Positions 18,643 through 28,386 are shown, counted from the stretch's first letter. The stretch: DNA of 64,000 bases from Rhodanobacter sp. LX-99 (GCF_018599185.1 NZ_JAHFVL010000003.1:496001-560000), one strand, 5' to 3'. Numbers and translations: made by a program. Notes: a model not told the origin generated them from the sequence alone.

Positions 18643-20427
18643 ATGGCCAGCAAGCTGGAAGCGCTCGAACAGTGGGTCAACCAGGCGGCGGCGCTGACCC
18701 GCCCCGCGCAGATTCACTGGTGCGATGGCTCGGACGCCGAATACCAGACCCTGGTGCAGCAAATGCTGGCCGACGGCACCCTGATCGAGCTGAACCAGCA
18801 GACCCATCCAGGCTGCTACCTGCACCGCTCCAACCCCTCCGATGTCGCCCGCGTCGAGCAACTGACCCTGGTCTGCCATCCGGACAAGGACGATGCCGGC
18901 CCGAACAACCACTGGATGGCCCCGGCCGAGGCGCACGCGAAGATCGACGGGCTGTTCGACGGCTGCATGGAAGGCCGCACCATGTACGTGATCCCGTACT
19001 GCATGGGCCCGATCGACTCGCCGCTGGCGCGCTGCGGCGTCGAGATCACCGACAGCCCGTACGTGGTCGCCAACATGAAGATCATGACCCGCATGGGCGC
19101 TGCCGCGCAGGCGCGGATCGAGCGCGAAGGTTCGTTCGTGAAGGGCCTGCACTCCGTCGGCGAGCTCGATCCCGCACGTCGCTGGATCATGCACTTCCCG
19201 GCCGAGCTGTCGATCAAGTCGTACGGCTCCGGCTACGGCGGCAACGCGCTGCTGGGCAAGAAGTGCCACGCGTTGCGCATCGCCAGCAACCAGGCGCGCA
19301 GCGAAGGCTGGCTGGCCGAACACATGCTGATCGTGGGCATCGAGAATCCGCAGGGCGAAACGCACTACGTCGCCGCCGCGTTCCCGTCCGCCTGCGGCAA
19401 GACCAACCTGTCGATGCTGATTCCGCCGGAAGGCTACCTGCGCGATGGCTGGAAGGTGTGGACGGTCGGCGACGACATCTGCTGGATGCGCCCCGGCGCG
19501 GATGGCCGGCTGTACGCGATCAACCCGGAGGCCGGCTTCTTCGGCGTGGCGCCGGGCACCAGCGACGCCACCAACCACAATGCCATGAAGAGCATTTCGC
19601 ACGACACCATCTTCACCAACGTCGCCGTCACCGCCGACAACCAGCCGTGGTGGGAAGGCCTGCCCGGCACGCCGGTCACCGACTGGCAGGGGCGTCCGTA
19701 CGACCCGGCCAACGGCCCGGCCGCGCACCCGAACTCGCGCTTCACGGTCAGCGCGAAGCAGTGCCCGACATGGTCGGCGCAAGCCGAGGCGCCGCAAGGC
19801 GTGCCGATCAGCGCAATCGTGTTCGGCGGCCGTCGTCCCTCGCTGCTGCCGCTGGTGATGGAGTCGCGCGACTGGACCCACGGCGTGCTGATGGGCGCCG
19901 CGATGGGCTCGGAAACCACCGCCGCCGCCACCGGCGCAGTCGGTGTGCTGCGCCGCGATTCGATGGCGATGAAGCCGTTCTGCGGCTACCACTACGGCGA
20001 CTACTTCGCGCACTGGCTGGCGTTCGACAAACCCGGCGCCAAGCTGCCGAAGGTGTTTCACGTCAACTGGTTCCGCAAGGGCGCCGACGGCAAATTCCTG
20101 TGGCCAGGCTTCGGCGACAACCTGCGCGTGCTGGAGTGGATGATCAACCGCGCCGAAGGCCGCGTCAGCGGCGTCGAGACGCCGATCGGCATCCTGCCAG
20201 GCGAGGGCGAGCTCAAGCTGGACGGGCTCAAGCTCGACCATGCCCGGCTCGATGCATTGCTCGACGTGGACAATGCCGGCTGGCAGGCCGAGTTGTCCGC
20301 CATCGGCGAATACCTCGAGAGCTTCGCCCCGCGCCTGCCCGAACGCCTGTGCCAGGAACAGCAACGCGTGGCCCGGGCACTGGAAGATGACGCCGGCCAG
20401 GCACACCGCGAAGCCGTCGCCTCCTGA
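18643..20427 (+). CDS. pckG: Phosphoenolpyruvate carboxykinase (GTP)
   Basis: The 594-residue enzyme is of the GTP class, with the kinase-1 P-loop FPSACGKTN at 247-255 including the mobile reactive Cys251, the substrate motif SGYGGNALLGKK, and GRRPS in the nucleotide region. It converts oxaloacetate to phosphoenolpyruvate for gluconeogenesis, the partner route to growth on fatty acids via fadE next door. A clear AGAGGA ribosome site precedes the ATG. It is monocistronic, with terminators on both sides. Confidence 0.97.
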   Translation: MASKLEALEQWVNQAAALTRPAQIHWCDGSDAEYQTLVQQMLADGTLIELNQQTHPGCYLHRSNPSDVARVEQLTLVCHPDKDDAGPNNHWMAPAEAHAKIDGLFDGCMEGRTMYVIPYCMGPIDSPLARCGVEITDSPYVVANMKIMTRMGAAAQARIEREGSFVKGLHSVGELDPARRWIMHFPAELSIKSYGSGYGGNALLGKKCHALRIASNQARSEGWLAEHMLIVGIENPQGETHYVAAAFPSACGKTNLSMLIPPEGYLRDGWKVWTVGDDICWMRPGADGRLYAINPEAGFFGVAPGTSDATNHNAMKSISHDTIFTNVAVTADNQPWWEGLPGTPVTDWQGRPYDPANGPAAHPNSRFTVSAKQCPTWSAQAEAPQGVPISAIVFGGRRPSLLPLVMESRDWTHGVLMGAAMGSETTAAATGAVGVLRRDSMAMKPFCGYHYGDYFAHWLAFDKPGAKLPKVFHVNWFRKGADGKFLWPGFGDNLRVLEWMINRAEGRVSGVETPIGILPGEGELKLDGLKLDHARLDALLDVDNAGWQAELSAIGEYLESFAPRLPERLCQEQQRVARALEDDAGQAHREAVAS

Positions 20428-20435
20428 GGCATCCG

Positions 20436-20472
20436 ATCGCGGGCAGGCCAGCACGACCTGCCCGCGATATTT
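20436..20472 (+). terminator. Rho-independent terminator after pckG
   Basis: A perfect 12-bp stem (ATCGCGGGCAGG / CCTGCCCGCGAT) with a 9-base loop is followed by ATTT. It begins 8 bases after the pckG stop. Confidence 0.8.
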
Positions 20473-20569
20473 GCAGGCCCGCCGCCGTGGCCGCCGTTCA
20501 AACCCTTTCGCGCAACGCCGCATCCAAGCTGGCAAGATGATCGCCGCCTGTCCTGCCCTTGGAAGCTCC

Positions 20570-21115
20570 ATGTCGCCCGCCTCGATGCGAGCCAACGACA
20601 GCGATGACGTGCGCGCCGCGGCCGCCGGCGATCGCCATGCGTTCCAGCGGCTGTACCGACTGCACGTGGGTCGCGTGCATGGTGCGGTGTACCGGCTCGC
20701 CGGCTACGACCACGCCCGCGCCGAAGACCTCACCCAGGATGCGTTCATCCGCGCCTGGCAGAAACTGCCCGGCTTCCGCCACGAGAGCGCGTTCGGCACC
20801 TGGCTGTACCGTCTCGCTGTGAACGTGGCGCTGATGGACATCCGCGCCCGCGGCGCCGACCCGGTCAGCACGCTCGACGACGAGCATCTGCAGGACGCCG
20901 GCGAAACACCGTTCTGCGCCGCCGAGCGCGAGGAACTGGAACGCGCAATCGGCCGGCTGCCGCCCCGCGCGCGCGCCGTGCTGGTACTGCACGACATCGA
21001 GGGCTGGCGGCACGAAGAGATCGGCAGCGAGCTGGGCATGGCCGTCGGCACCTCGAAAGCGCAACTGCACCGCGCCCGCGGCCTGCTGCGCAAAGTATTG
21101 GGAGAAAGCTCATGA
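20570..21115 (+). CDS. ECF-type RNA polymerase sigma factor
   Basis: The 181-residue protein has sigma-70 region 2 (YDHARAEDLTQDAFIRAWQ, WLYRLAVNV) and region 4 (LPPRARAVLVLHDIEGW, EEIGSELGMAVGTSKAQLHRAR), the ECF layout. The stop codon overlaps the ATG of the next gene (ATGA), so the two are translationally coupled. The following gene is a small single-helix protein placed as an anti-sigma factor would be. The start is uncertain among 20537, 20570 and 20585. Confidence 0.9.
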   Translation: MSPASMRANDSDDVRAAAAGDRHAFQRLYRLHVGRVHGAVYRLAGYDHARAEDLTQDAFIRAWQKLPGFRHESAFGTWLYRLAVNVALMDIRARGADPVSTLDDEHLQDAGETPFCAAEREELERAIGRLPPRARAVLVLHDIEGWRHEEIGSELGMAVGTSKAQLHRARGLLRKVLGESS

Positions 21116-21567
21116 ACGAATTCGAATGGCGCCGACAGCTGCGCGACCTGCGCCAGCCGCTCACGCCGCAGCGCGACCTGTGGGCCTCGATCGACGCCGC
21201 ACTGGAAGACGCCGAACGCACGCAGGCACCCGCGAACCCGGCCTTGCGCGAGCCTCGGCCGGCATATCGCCGGCGCTGGCTGGTCGCCGCCAGCCTCGCC
21301 GCCTCGCTGCTGCTGGCCGGCGGCATCGGCTGGCGCGTGCTGCAGACACCGACGGCCACGCCGGTGGCCAGCCACGCGAAGGCTTCCGGCAACTGGAAGC
21401 CGTCCGACCCACGACTCGCCGGCGCCGCGATCGAACTGGACGCTGCGCAGATGGAGCTGCAGCTGGCGATCCAGCAGGCACCGGATTCGCCGTCACTGCA
21501 GCGTCTGCTCGGCCGCACCGAACAACAACAGACGCAACTGCGCCAACTGGCCAACCAGGCCGGCTGA
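21112..21567 (+). CDS. Single-pass membrane protein, putative anti-sigma factor
   Basis: The 151-residue product has a short cytoplasmic N-terminus of about 60 residues, one membrane helix at about 62-82 (WLVAASLAASLLLAGG), and a periplasmic part rich in Gln that may be helical. No named anti-sigma domain is recognised, and the N-terminus lacks a clear HxxxCxxC zinc motif. The job is inferred from position: its start overlaps the sigma gene by four bases, and a periplasmic protein gene follows. Confidence 0.7.
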   Translation: MNEFEWRRQLRDLRQPLTPQRDLWASIDAALEDAERTQAPANPALREPRPAYRRRWLVAASLAASLLLAGGIGWRVLQTPTATPVASHAKASGNWKPSDPRLAGAAIELDAAQMELQLAIQQAPDSPSLQRLLGRTEQQQTQLRQLANQAG

Positions 21568-21584
21568 TACCACCAGGAACGACC

Positions 21585-22487
21585 ATGAAAACCGCCCGCT
21601 ACCTTCCTCTGCTGCTGTGCCTGTGCATCGGCCAGGCCCTCGCCGACACGCCGATCCAGTTGCGCCATGACGCCACGCCGACGGCCCGTGTCAGCATCAG
21701 CAATACCGCCGGCACGGTGAACGTGATCGCGTGGGACCGCAACGAAGTGCAGGTCAGCGGCCGCCTCGGCGACGGCGCCAAGCCACTGGCGATCACCGGC
21801 AGCAACGGCGACCTGGAGATCAAGGTCGAGCCGCAGGGCGGCTCCGGCTGGTTCAACTGGGGCGGCGACAGCAAGATGGCGCCGACCACGCTGGAACTGC
21901 ACGTCCCCAAGGCGGCTTCGCTCGACGTCGACGTGATCAGCGCGCCGCTGGTCATCGACGGCATGGACGGCGGCAGCATCCAGGTCAATACGGTCAGCGG
22001 CAAGGCGCGCATCAACGCGCGCACGCCCTCGCTGAAGGTGGATAGCGTCAGCGGCGGCATCGAGCAGGCCGGGCATGCCGAACAGGCCGCGCTGCAAACC
22101 GTCAGCGGCGAGATCCTGGCGCCGGCGCTGGGTCGCGATGTCGAACTGCAGACCATCTCCGGCCGTATCCAGGCCAACGGCGGGCCGTGGCAGAAACTCA
22201 CCCTCAGCACGGTATCCGGCGACGTGCAGCTCACCGGCGCCCTGGCCGCCGGCGGCAGCATCGGCATCGACAGCATGAGCGGCGACGTGCAGCTGCAACT
22301 GCCTGCGAACACCTCCGCCAGCCTGCACGCCAGCAGCTTCAGCGGCGACCTGCGCAGCGATTTCGGCACGCCGAAGGAACCCGAGCACGGCCCCGGCAGC
22401 TCGCTGGATGTCCGCCTCGGCGCGGGTGCCGGCAAGATCAACATCGAGACCTTCAGCGGCGACCTGCGCGTGCGCAAGCAGGACTGA
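21585..22487 (+). CDS. DUF4097 beta-strand repeat protein, secreted
   Basis: The 300-residue protein starts with a signal peptide (about 1-20, ending CIGQALA). The rest is a series of short beta repeats with recurring VSG-x-hydrophobic units, such as TVSGKA, SVSGGI, TVSGEI, TISGRI, TVSGDV, SMSGDV and SFSGDL, typical of DUF4097 adhesin-like beta-helix proteins. The function of the family is unknown. It follows the sigma and putative anti-sigma genes by 17 bases and is probably part of the same operon, hence perhaps an envelope-stress output or sensor. Confidence 0.8.
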   Translation: MKTARYLPLLLCLCIGQALADTPIQLRHDATPTARVSISNTAGTVNVIAWDRNEVQVSGRLGDGAKPLAITGSNGDLEIKVEPQGGSGWFNWGGDSKMAPTTLELHVPKAASLDVDVISAPLVIDGMDGGSIQVNTVSGKARINARTPSLKVDSVSGGIEQAGHAEQAALQTVSGEILAPALGRDVELQTISGRIQANGGPWQKLTLSTVSGDVQLTGALAAGGSIGIDSMSGDVQLQLPANTSASLHASSFSGDLRSDFGTPKEPEHGPGSSLDVRLGAGAGKINIETFSGDLRVRKQD

Positions 22488-22512
22488 GCGCAGCCCACTC
22501 TTCCCGAAACGA

Positions 22513-22541
22513 AAAACGCCGTCGCATGGCGACGGCGTTTT
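22513..22541. terminator. Bidirectional terminator between convergent genes
   Basis: A perfect 13-bp stem AAAACGCCGTCGC / GCGACGGCGTTTT with an ATG loop gives a U tract on both strands. It separates the DUF4097 gene from the convergent outer-membrane protein gene. Confidence 0.9.
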
Positions 22542-22571
22542 CATGATCTGCCGGAAATACGGCCCGGCCGA

Positions 22572-23477
22572 TCAGAGATCCTGGTGATACTGCACGTACG
22601 GCGTGCGCGACTGATCCGGTTCCGGACCCGCCGGCGTATTCGCCGGGCTGCCGGACGACCACAGGTTCTGCGCACCGACGCTCAGCGAGCCGCGCCACGG
22701 CAGGCGCCAGGTCACGCCCAGGTCGATGCTGTTCCAGCGGCGGTCGGCATTGAGCCCACCCGGAATGCCGGCCTGCGGCTGCATCGTGCGGCCGATCAGC
22801 ACGCCGCTCAGCGGGCCGTGGTCGACACCGAAACTCAGCGCCTTCTGGTCCAGCGTGTCGATGCCGAGCAGGTTGCCCGGCAGCAGGTGGATGCGGCCCA
22901 CGCTGGCACCCAGGTCGATACCGCTCTTGTTGCCCAGGGCCAGCCGGCCATGCGCATTGAGCTGGGAGCTGCTGTCGAAACTGGACAGGCCATCCACGCC
23001 CGGCGCGGCGCCCGGCAGCACGCGCGGCAACACGTTCTTGTTCGGCGTGGTATTGGTGCCGACGCTGACACCGACGCTATAGCGGCCGGCGTCATAGGTG
23101 GCGCCTACTTCGCTGCCGAGCACGCGCAGGCCCGGATTCGTCCAGGAATGTTCGCTGACCTCTGCGTGTGCCTGCAGTCGCGGCCCCAGCCCGTATTCCA
23201 CGCCGGTCGTCATCACCGTGGAGGCGTCCACCACCCGCAACGCCAGCGGCGCATTCTTGCGCAGGGCCTCGGCGCCGGTGCTGCGATCCGCCCTGAGCGC
23301 GAACAGGCGGCCATCGGCACCACGCCACAACGGCACCATGATGCCGGGTTCGACCTCGGTTACCTGATCCGGCGGCTGCGCCAGCAGGCGCTGCGCCATG
23401 CCACTGTCGCCCACAGACTGCCCGGCCGCGGTGAACGGCAGCAGCAGGACGAGCAGCAGGGCGGACAGGCGGCGCAT
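22572..23477 (-). CDS. Putative outer-membrane beta-barrel protein
   Basis: The 301-residue product has a signal peptide (RRLSALLLVLLLPFTAAG). From about residue 90 it shows alternating hydrophobic/polar strands with Gly-rich turns (VEYGLG, VGVSVGTN, IDLGASVGR, IDLGVTWRL, LSVGAQNLW), consistent with a small outer-membrane barrel. I do not recognise a named family. The ATG at 23477 places the signal peptide at the start; the frame continues to 23522, but that region overlaps a likely -10 box (TATAGT on the minus strand). Confidence 0.7.
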   Translation of the reverse strand: MRRLSALLLVLLLPFTAAGQSVGDSGMAQRLLAQPPDQVTEVEPGIMVPLWRGADGRLFALRADRSTGAEALRKNAPLALRVVDASTVMTTGVEYGLGPRLQAHAEVSEHSWTNPGLRVLGSEVGATYDAGRYSVGVSVGTNTTPNKNVLPRVLPGAAPGVDGLSSFDSSSQLNAHGRLALGNKSGIDLGASVGRIHLLPGNLLGIDTLDQKALSFGVDHGPLSGVLIGRTMQPQAGIPGGLNADRRWNSIDLGVTWRLPWRGSLSVGAQNLWSSGSPANTPAGPEPDQSRTPYVQYHQDL

Positions 23478-23730
23478 ACGATGGACCAGTGACTCACTCG
23501 ACGGAGGATACTTGGACTGCACTATACCCCGTTTTACGTTTTACTAACACCCCAAAAACCCACTCCAACGCACAAAAACGGCAGGGATTCACCCCTTTTT
23601 GACCCCATCTCCACCTGTGGGTTCCCGCCCTCGGAAAACTGGCGAGGGAACAGACTTACACGTTATAAAGGCAGGATAAAGGCATGCCACGTCGATCCAG
23701 CCAGGTCGCCCCGGAACCCGCCGCAGTCCA

Positions 23731-26631
23731 ATGAGCGCCACACCGACGATCCGTTCATCCCAACCACCGCCGGTGGCTCGGGATCTTGCGGCCCTGCACG
23801 CAGCGGTCGAACGGCTGTTCGAAGCGCCCGATGCCGCCGGCGTGATGGAAGTCTGCGAACTCATGCTGGACAATTTCGGTGTCCATGGCCGCTTGCGCTG
23901 GCGGCGCATGGACGAGCAACCCGATCCCCTGGCCGGGCAGTTGGACCTGGCCGAGGATCCGCAAGGCCCGCGCACCCTGATGCTCGAATGGACCGACCCG
24001 CCGCTGCCCGAGGTCGTGCGCGACCGCCTGGACTGGCTGGGCCGGCTGGCCGACATCCGCCTGCGCCAGTTGGCCGAGACCAGCCGCCTGTACGAGGCGA
24101 TCTCGCGCCTGGCGCTGGCCGAGCGGCTGCAGCGTGCGCTCTACGCGATCGCCGAACAGGCCGGCGCCGAACATGACATGCCCGAGATGATGCGTTCGCT
24201 GCATGCCATCGTCGGCAGCCTGATGTACGCGGAAAACTTCTACATCGTGCTGTACGACGCAGCCACCGACACCGTCCGCTTCCCCTACTACGTCGACATC
24301 GCCGATACCGACCCGCCGCCGCCGGACCAGAACCTGCCGCTGCACGACATGCTGCACAGCCTGACCTGGAACCTGCTGCAGGAAGGCCGCCCGCTGATGG
24401 GCTCGTTCGAGGAACTGCGGCAGCAGTTCGGCGACCGCTTCGTGCCGATCGGGCCCAGCTGCGAGCACTGGCTTGGTGCGCCGCTGCTGCGCGCCGGCCG
24501 CGTCGTCGGCGGCATCGTGATGCAGAGCTATCGCACCGACACCCATTACTCGCGGCACGACCTGGAGCTGCTGAACTACGTGGCCCAGCATGTGCAGACG
24601 GCGCTGGAGCGGCGCGAGGCGCACATCGAGCTGGGCCGCCGGGTGACCGACCGCACCGCCGCGCTGCGCGAGGCGAACCGCGTGCTGCGCCAGCAGGTGC
24701 TGCAGCGCCAGCGCGGCGAGCGCCTGCAGGCGGCGCTGTTCCGCATCGCCGAGTTGGCCAACACCTCGGACAGCCTGGACAAGTTCTACGCAGCCATGCA
24801 CCAGGTGATCAGCGGCCTGCTGTACGCGCGCAACTTCTATATCGCGCTGATCGACGAGGAGAACGGCCACCTCACCTTTCCCTATTCGGTGGACGATGTG
24901 GACAGCGTGCGGCCCCCGCGCGCGCATGGCCGCGGCGCCACCGAATACGTGCTGCGCCACGCCAAGCCGCTGCTGGCCACGCCCGCGGAGATCGACCGGC
25001 TCAGCGCGCAGGGCGAGATCAGCCATTTCGGCGCGCGCTCGGTGTGCTGGCTTGGCGTGCCGCTGATCTGGGGCGGCAAGGCGATGGGTGTGCTGGCGCT
25101 GCAAAGCTACTCGCCCGAGCACACTTACAACGAGCGCGACCAGGAGCTGCTGACCTTCGTCAGCTACCACATCGCCAACGCACTGCAGCGCAAGCAGGCC
25201 GCGGCGGCGCTGAAACACGCCTACGCCGGGCTGGAGCGCCGCGTCACCGAGCGCACCCGCGCGCTGGCGCTGGCCAACCGCGACCTGCGCGAACAGATCG
25301 CCGAGCGCGAGCGCGTCGAGCGCCGGCTGAAGTACGAAACCCTGCACGACTCGCTGACCGGCCTGCCGAACCGCACCCTGCTGCTGCAGCGGCTGGAGCA
25401 GGCGATGCAGCGCTACGTCGCGAACCCGAGCGAACAGTTCGCCGTGCTGTTCATCGACCTGGACCGCTTCAAGGTGATCAACGACTCGGTCGGTCACCTG
25501 GTCGGCGACGACCTGCTGTTCCAGGTCGGCGGCCGCATCCGCGCCTGCCTGAAGACGCGCGACGTCGTCGCGCGCCTGGGCGGCGACGAATTCGCGGTGC
25601 TGCTGGAAGGCATCGTCGAGACCCACAAGGCGACGCTGATCGCCGAGCGCATCATCAGCGAGCTGCAGACGCCGTTCCGGCTAGGCACCAAGGAGATCTT
25701 CACCTCGGCGTCGATCGGCATCGCCCTGTCCAGCCCGCATTACCGCCAACCGGAGGAATTGCTGCGCGACGCCGACGCGGCGATGTACAACGCGAAGGAC
25801 GGCGGCCGCCACCGCGCGGCGATGTTCGACGACCGCCTGCGCCGCGAGGCGCTGTCGCTGCTGGACATGGAGAGCGACCTGCGCCACGCGCTCAGCCGCA
25901 ACGAGTTCGAGCCGTTCTACCAGCCGATCGTGGAGCTGGCCGACGGCCGCATCACCGGCTACGAGGCGCTGCTGCGCTGGCACCACCCGGAACGCGGCCT
26001 GCTGGCGCCGAACGACTTCCTGCTGATCGCCGAGGAATGCGGCTGCGCCGAGGCGATCGACTGGCAGATCTTCGAGCAGGTGTGCACCCAGGCGGTGCGG
26101 CTGATCGGTACCGAGGGCTTCATCAGCATCAACGTGTCCGGCCGGCACTTCCGCTCGGCCGACCTCGACCTGCGGCTGCTGGCGCTGTTCGACCAGTACG
26201 CCGTGCCGACGCGCTGCATCCGCATCGAGGTCACCGAGCACGCGCTGCTGGAGAACCCGACCCAGGTCAAGCAGATGCTGCTGAACCTGCGCAGCCACGG
26301 CGTCGGCATCGCGCTGGACGACTTCGGCACCGGCTATTCCTCGCTCAGCTACCTGCACCAGTACCCGTTCGAGACGTTGAAGATCGACCGCTCCTTCATT
26401 ACCGAACTGCCGCCCGACGACGCCGAGACGCAAGGGCTGGCGCTGGTGCGCGCGATCCAGGTGCTGGCCGACTCGCTGCGGATGAAGGTGATCGCCGAAG
26501 GCATCGAGGAAGAGTCGCAGCGGCAGGCGCTGCTGCGCGTCGGCTGCCGCTACGGCCAGGGCTTTTTGTTCGCCGAGCCGCAGCCCGCAGGCACCTGGAT
26601 CGGCGCAGACAGGCCGCTGTTGCTGGCCTGA
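23731..26631 (+). CDS. GAF-GAF-GGDEF-EAL c-di-GMP signalling protein
   Basis: The 966-residue soluble protein has two GAF-like sensory domains (about 140-310 and 345-495) joined by coiled coils, then a GGDEF domain with GGDEF at 617-621 and an EAL domain with EAL at 745-747. EAL hallmark motifs NVSGRHF, EVTEHALLEN and LDDFGTGYSS look intact, so phosphodiesterase activity is expected. The cyclase signature is intact too, but the inhibitory site reads KTRD (608-611) instead of RxxD. No membrane segment is seen, so it senses intracellular signals. It is monocistronic. Confidence 0.92.
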   Translation: MSATPTIRSSQPPPVARDLAALHAAVERLFEAPDAAGVMEVCELMLDNFGVHGRLRWRRMDEQPDPLAGQLDLAEDPQGPRTLMLEWTDPPLPEVVRDRLDWLGRLADIRLRQLAETSRLYEAISRLALAERLQRALYAIAEQAGAEHDMPEMMRSLHAIVGSLMYAENFYIVLYDAATDTVRFPYYVDIADTDPPPPDQNLPLHDMLHSLTWNLLQEGRPLMGSFEELRQQFGDRFVPIGPSCEHWLGAPLLRAGRVVGGIVMQSYRTDTHYSRHDLELLNYVAQHVQTALERREAHIELGRRVTDRTAALREANRVLRQQVLQRQRGERLQAALFRIAELANTSDSLDKFYAAMHQVISGLLYARNFYIALIDEENGHLTFPYSVDDVDSVRPPRAHGRGATEYVLRHAKPLLATPAEIDRLSAQGEISHFGARSVCWLGVPLIWGGKAMGVLALQSYSPEHTYNERDQELLTFVSYHIANALQRKQAAAALKHAYAGLERRVTERTRALALANRDLREQIAERERVERRLKYETLHDSLTGLPNRTLLLQRLEQAMQRYVANPSEQFAVLFIDLDRFKVINDSVGHLVGDDLLFQVGGRIRACLKTRDVVARLGGDEFAVLLEGIVETHKATLIAERIISELQTPFRLGTKEIFTSASIGIALSSPHYRQPEELLRDADAAMYNAKDGGRHRAAMFDDRLRREALSLLDMESDLRHALSRNEFEPFYQPIVELADGRITGYEALLRWHHPERGLLAPNDFLLIAEECGCAEAIDWQIFEQVCTQAVRLIGTEGFISINVSGRHFRSADLDLRLLALFDQYAVPTRCIRIEVTEHALLENPTQVKQMLLNLRSHGVGIALDDFGTGYSSLSYLHQYPFETLKIDRSFITELPPDDAETQGLALVRAIQVLADSLRMKVIAEGIEEESQRQALLRVGCRYGQGFLFAEPQPAGTWIGADRPLLLA

Positions 26632-26647
26632 TCGAACACCCTCGTCC

Positions 26648-27547
26648 TCACTGCGCCGTGCCTGGCGCACCGGGTGCCGCGCCCTCGCTGAGCAGGTGCT
26701 CGGCATCGATGCGGTCGAAGTGATAGCGCTGCGCGCAGAACTCGCAGACCACCTCGATCTCGTCGCCGCGGGCGACCAGCGCCGCCTCCACCTCGTCGCG
26801 GCCGAGCGAGCGCAGCATCGACGTGACCCGCTCGCGGCTGCAGCTGCAGCCGAACGCCAGCGGGCGCGGCTGGAACAGGCGCACCGACTCCTCGTGGTAG
26901 AGCCGGTACAGCAACTGCTCCGGCGCGACGGCCAGCAGTTCCTGCGCGCCCAGGGTGGCGGTCAGGTGCACCACGCGATTCCACGCATCGTCGTCCCGCA
27001 CGGCATCGCGACCGCCTTCGCCCGGCATCTTCTGCAGCATCAGGCCAACCGCATGTTCGCCGTCGGCGGCCAGCAGGATCCGCGCCGGCAATTGTTCGGA
27101 CTGCACGAAATAGTCTTCCAGCGAACCGGCCAGGTCGGCGTGCCGCAAGTCGACCAGGCCCTGGTAACGCTGGCCGCGATCCACGTTGCCGATGGTGATC
27201 GCCATGATCGCGTCGGCCAGCGCATCCAGCGCCAGCGGCGCGGACAGCGGTTCGTTCCAGCGCGCCAGGCCGCGCAGGCGGCCCTGGTCGCTGCACTCGG
27301 CGAACAGCAGGCGCAACGCGTCCGAACTCTTCAGCTCGATCGACAGCGCGCCGTCCAGCTTGATGTTGCCGGTCAAGAGCGCGCTGGCGGCCAGCGCCTC
27401 GCCCAGCAGGGCATGCAGCGCCAGCGGGTAATCGGCGCGGCCGGCCACTTCGCGCCAGGCCGGTCCCAGCCGCACCAGGGTGCCGCGCACGCCGACGCGT
27501 TCCAGCAGGAATCGGTGCAGCACGTCTTCGACAGGCAGATTTTCCAC
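26648..27547 (-). CDS. hslO: Hsp33 redox-regulated chaperone
   Basis: The 299-residue product has the Hsp33 length and order: N-terminal substrate-binding domain (EDVLHRFLLERVGVRG, EALAASALLTGNIK) and the C-terminal zinc switch CSC...CEFC with the expected spacing. Zinc leaves and disulfides form upon oxidative stress, activating the holdase. No ATG fits the N-terminus; a GTG at 27547 after AAAGAGAA gives the standard start (V/M)ENLPVEDVLHRF. The frame reads further upstream, overlapping the divergent mtgA promoter region. Confidence 0.92.
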   Translation of the reverse strand: MENLPVEDVLHRFLLERVGVRGTLVRLGPAWREVAGRADYPLALHALLGEALAASALLTGNIKLDGALSIELKSSDALRLLFAECSDQGRLRGLARWNEPLSAPLALDALADAIMAITIGNVDRGQRYQGLVDLRHADLAGSLEDYFVQSEQLPARILLAADGEHAVGLMLQKMPGEGGRDAVRDDDAWNRVVHLTATLGAQELLAVAPEQLLYRLYHEESVRLFQPRPLAFGCSCSRERVTSMLRSLGRDEVEAALVARGDEIEVVCEFCAQRYHFDRIDAEHLLSEGAAPGAPGTAQ

Positions 27548-27645
27548 GGCGAATGTTCTCTTTAAAGTCAGGCGGAACAGATGGGGACGCGGCCGCGCCG
27601 GAACAACGCCCCTTATACTGCCCGCATCTTCCCACGCGTACCGCC

Positions 27646-28386
27646 ATGCCCTCTCCGTTCCGCCGCGTTCCGCTGGTTCGTCTGTTGCGCTCGCTGGCGA
27701 TCCTGCTGCTCGCATGGCTGGCGCTGAGCTGGCTGGTGGTGTTGGTGCTGCGCTTCGTGCCGCCGTGGACATCGGCGGTGATGATGGAGCGCCAGCTCGG
27801 CGCGTGGATCCACGGCGAGAAGGACTTCCGGCTGCGCCAGCACTGGGTGCCGTGGACGCAGGTGTCGGCCTGGGTGCCGCTGGCGATGGTGGCCGGCGAG
27901 GACCAGAAGTTTCCCTACCACCACGGCTTCGACCTCGACTCCATCCAGGACGCGCTCGACGCCGCCGACGACGGCAGACGCCTGCGCGGCGCCAGCACGA
28001 TCAGCCAGCAGACCGCCAAGAACCTGTTCCTGTGGAACGGCCGCAGCTTCGTGCGCAAGGGGCTGGAGGCGTACTTCACCGTGCTGATCGAGCTGACCTG
28101 GCCGAAGCGGCGCATCCTCGAGGTGTACATGAACATCGCCGAGCTGGGCAACGGCGTGTACGGCGTGGGCGCGGCCAGCGAGGCGTACTTCCACACCACG
28201 CCGGCGCGGCTCGGTCCGGCCCAGGCCGCCCGCCTGGCCGCGGTGCTGCCCAGTCCGCGGCGCCTGCATGCGGACCGGCCCAGCGCCTACGTGCAACGCC
28301 GCGCGGACTGGATCCAGCGGCAGATGTACCAGCTCGGCGGCCCCGCCTATATCGAAGGCCGCGTGCCGCCGCGCGCACCGCGCTGA
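27646..28386 (+). CDS. mtgA: Monofunctional biosynthetic peptidoglycan transglycosylase
   Basis: The 246-residue protein has an N-terminal membrane anchor (about 10-36) and a GT51 domain with the catalytic Glu in AGEDQKFPYHHGFD, GASTISQQTAKNLF and KRRILEVYMNIAELG. It polymerises lipid II into glycan strands on the periplasmic face. It is divergent from hslO, with 98 bases between, and a TTATACT -10-like box lies about 27 bases upstream of the ATG. Confidence 0.95.
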   Translation: MPSPFRRVPLVRLLRSLAILLLAWLALSWLVVLVLRFVPPWTSAVMMERQLGAWIHGEKDFRLRQHWVPWTQVSAWVPLAMVAGEDQKFPYHHGFDLDSIQDALDAADDGRRLRGASTISQQTAKNLFLWNGRSFVRKGLEAYFTVLIELTWPKRRILEVYMNIAELGNGVYGVGAASEAYFHTTPARLGPAQAARLAAVLPSPRRLHADRPSAYVQRRADWIQRQMYQLGGPAYIEGRVPPRAPR

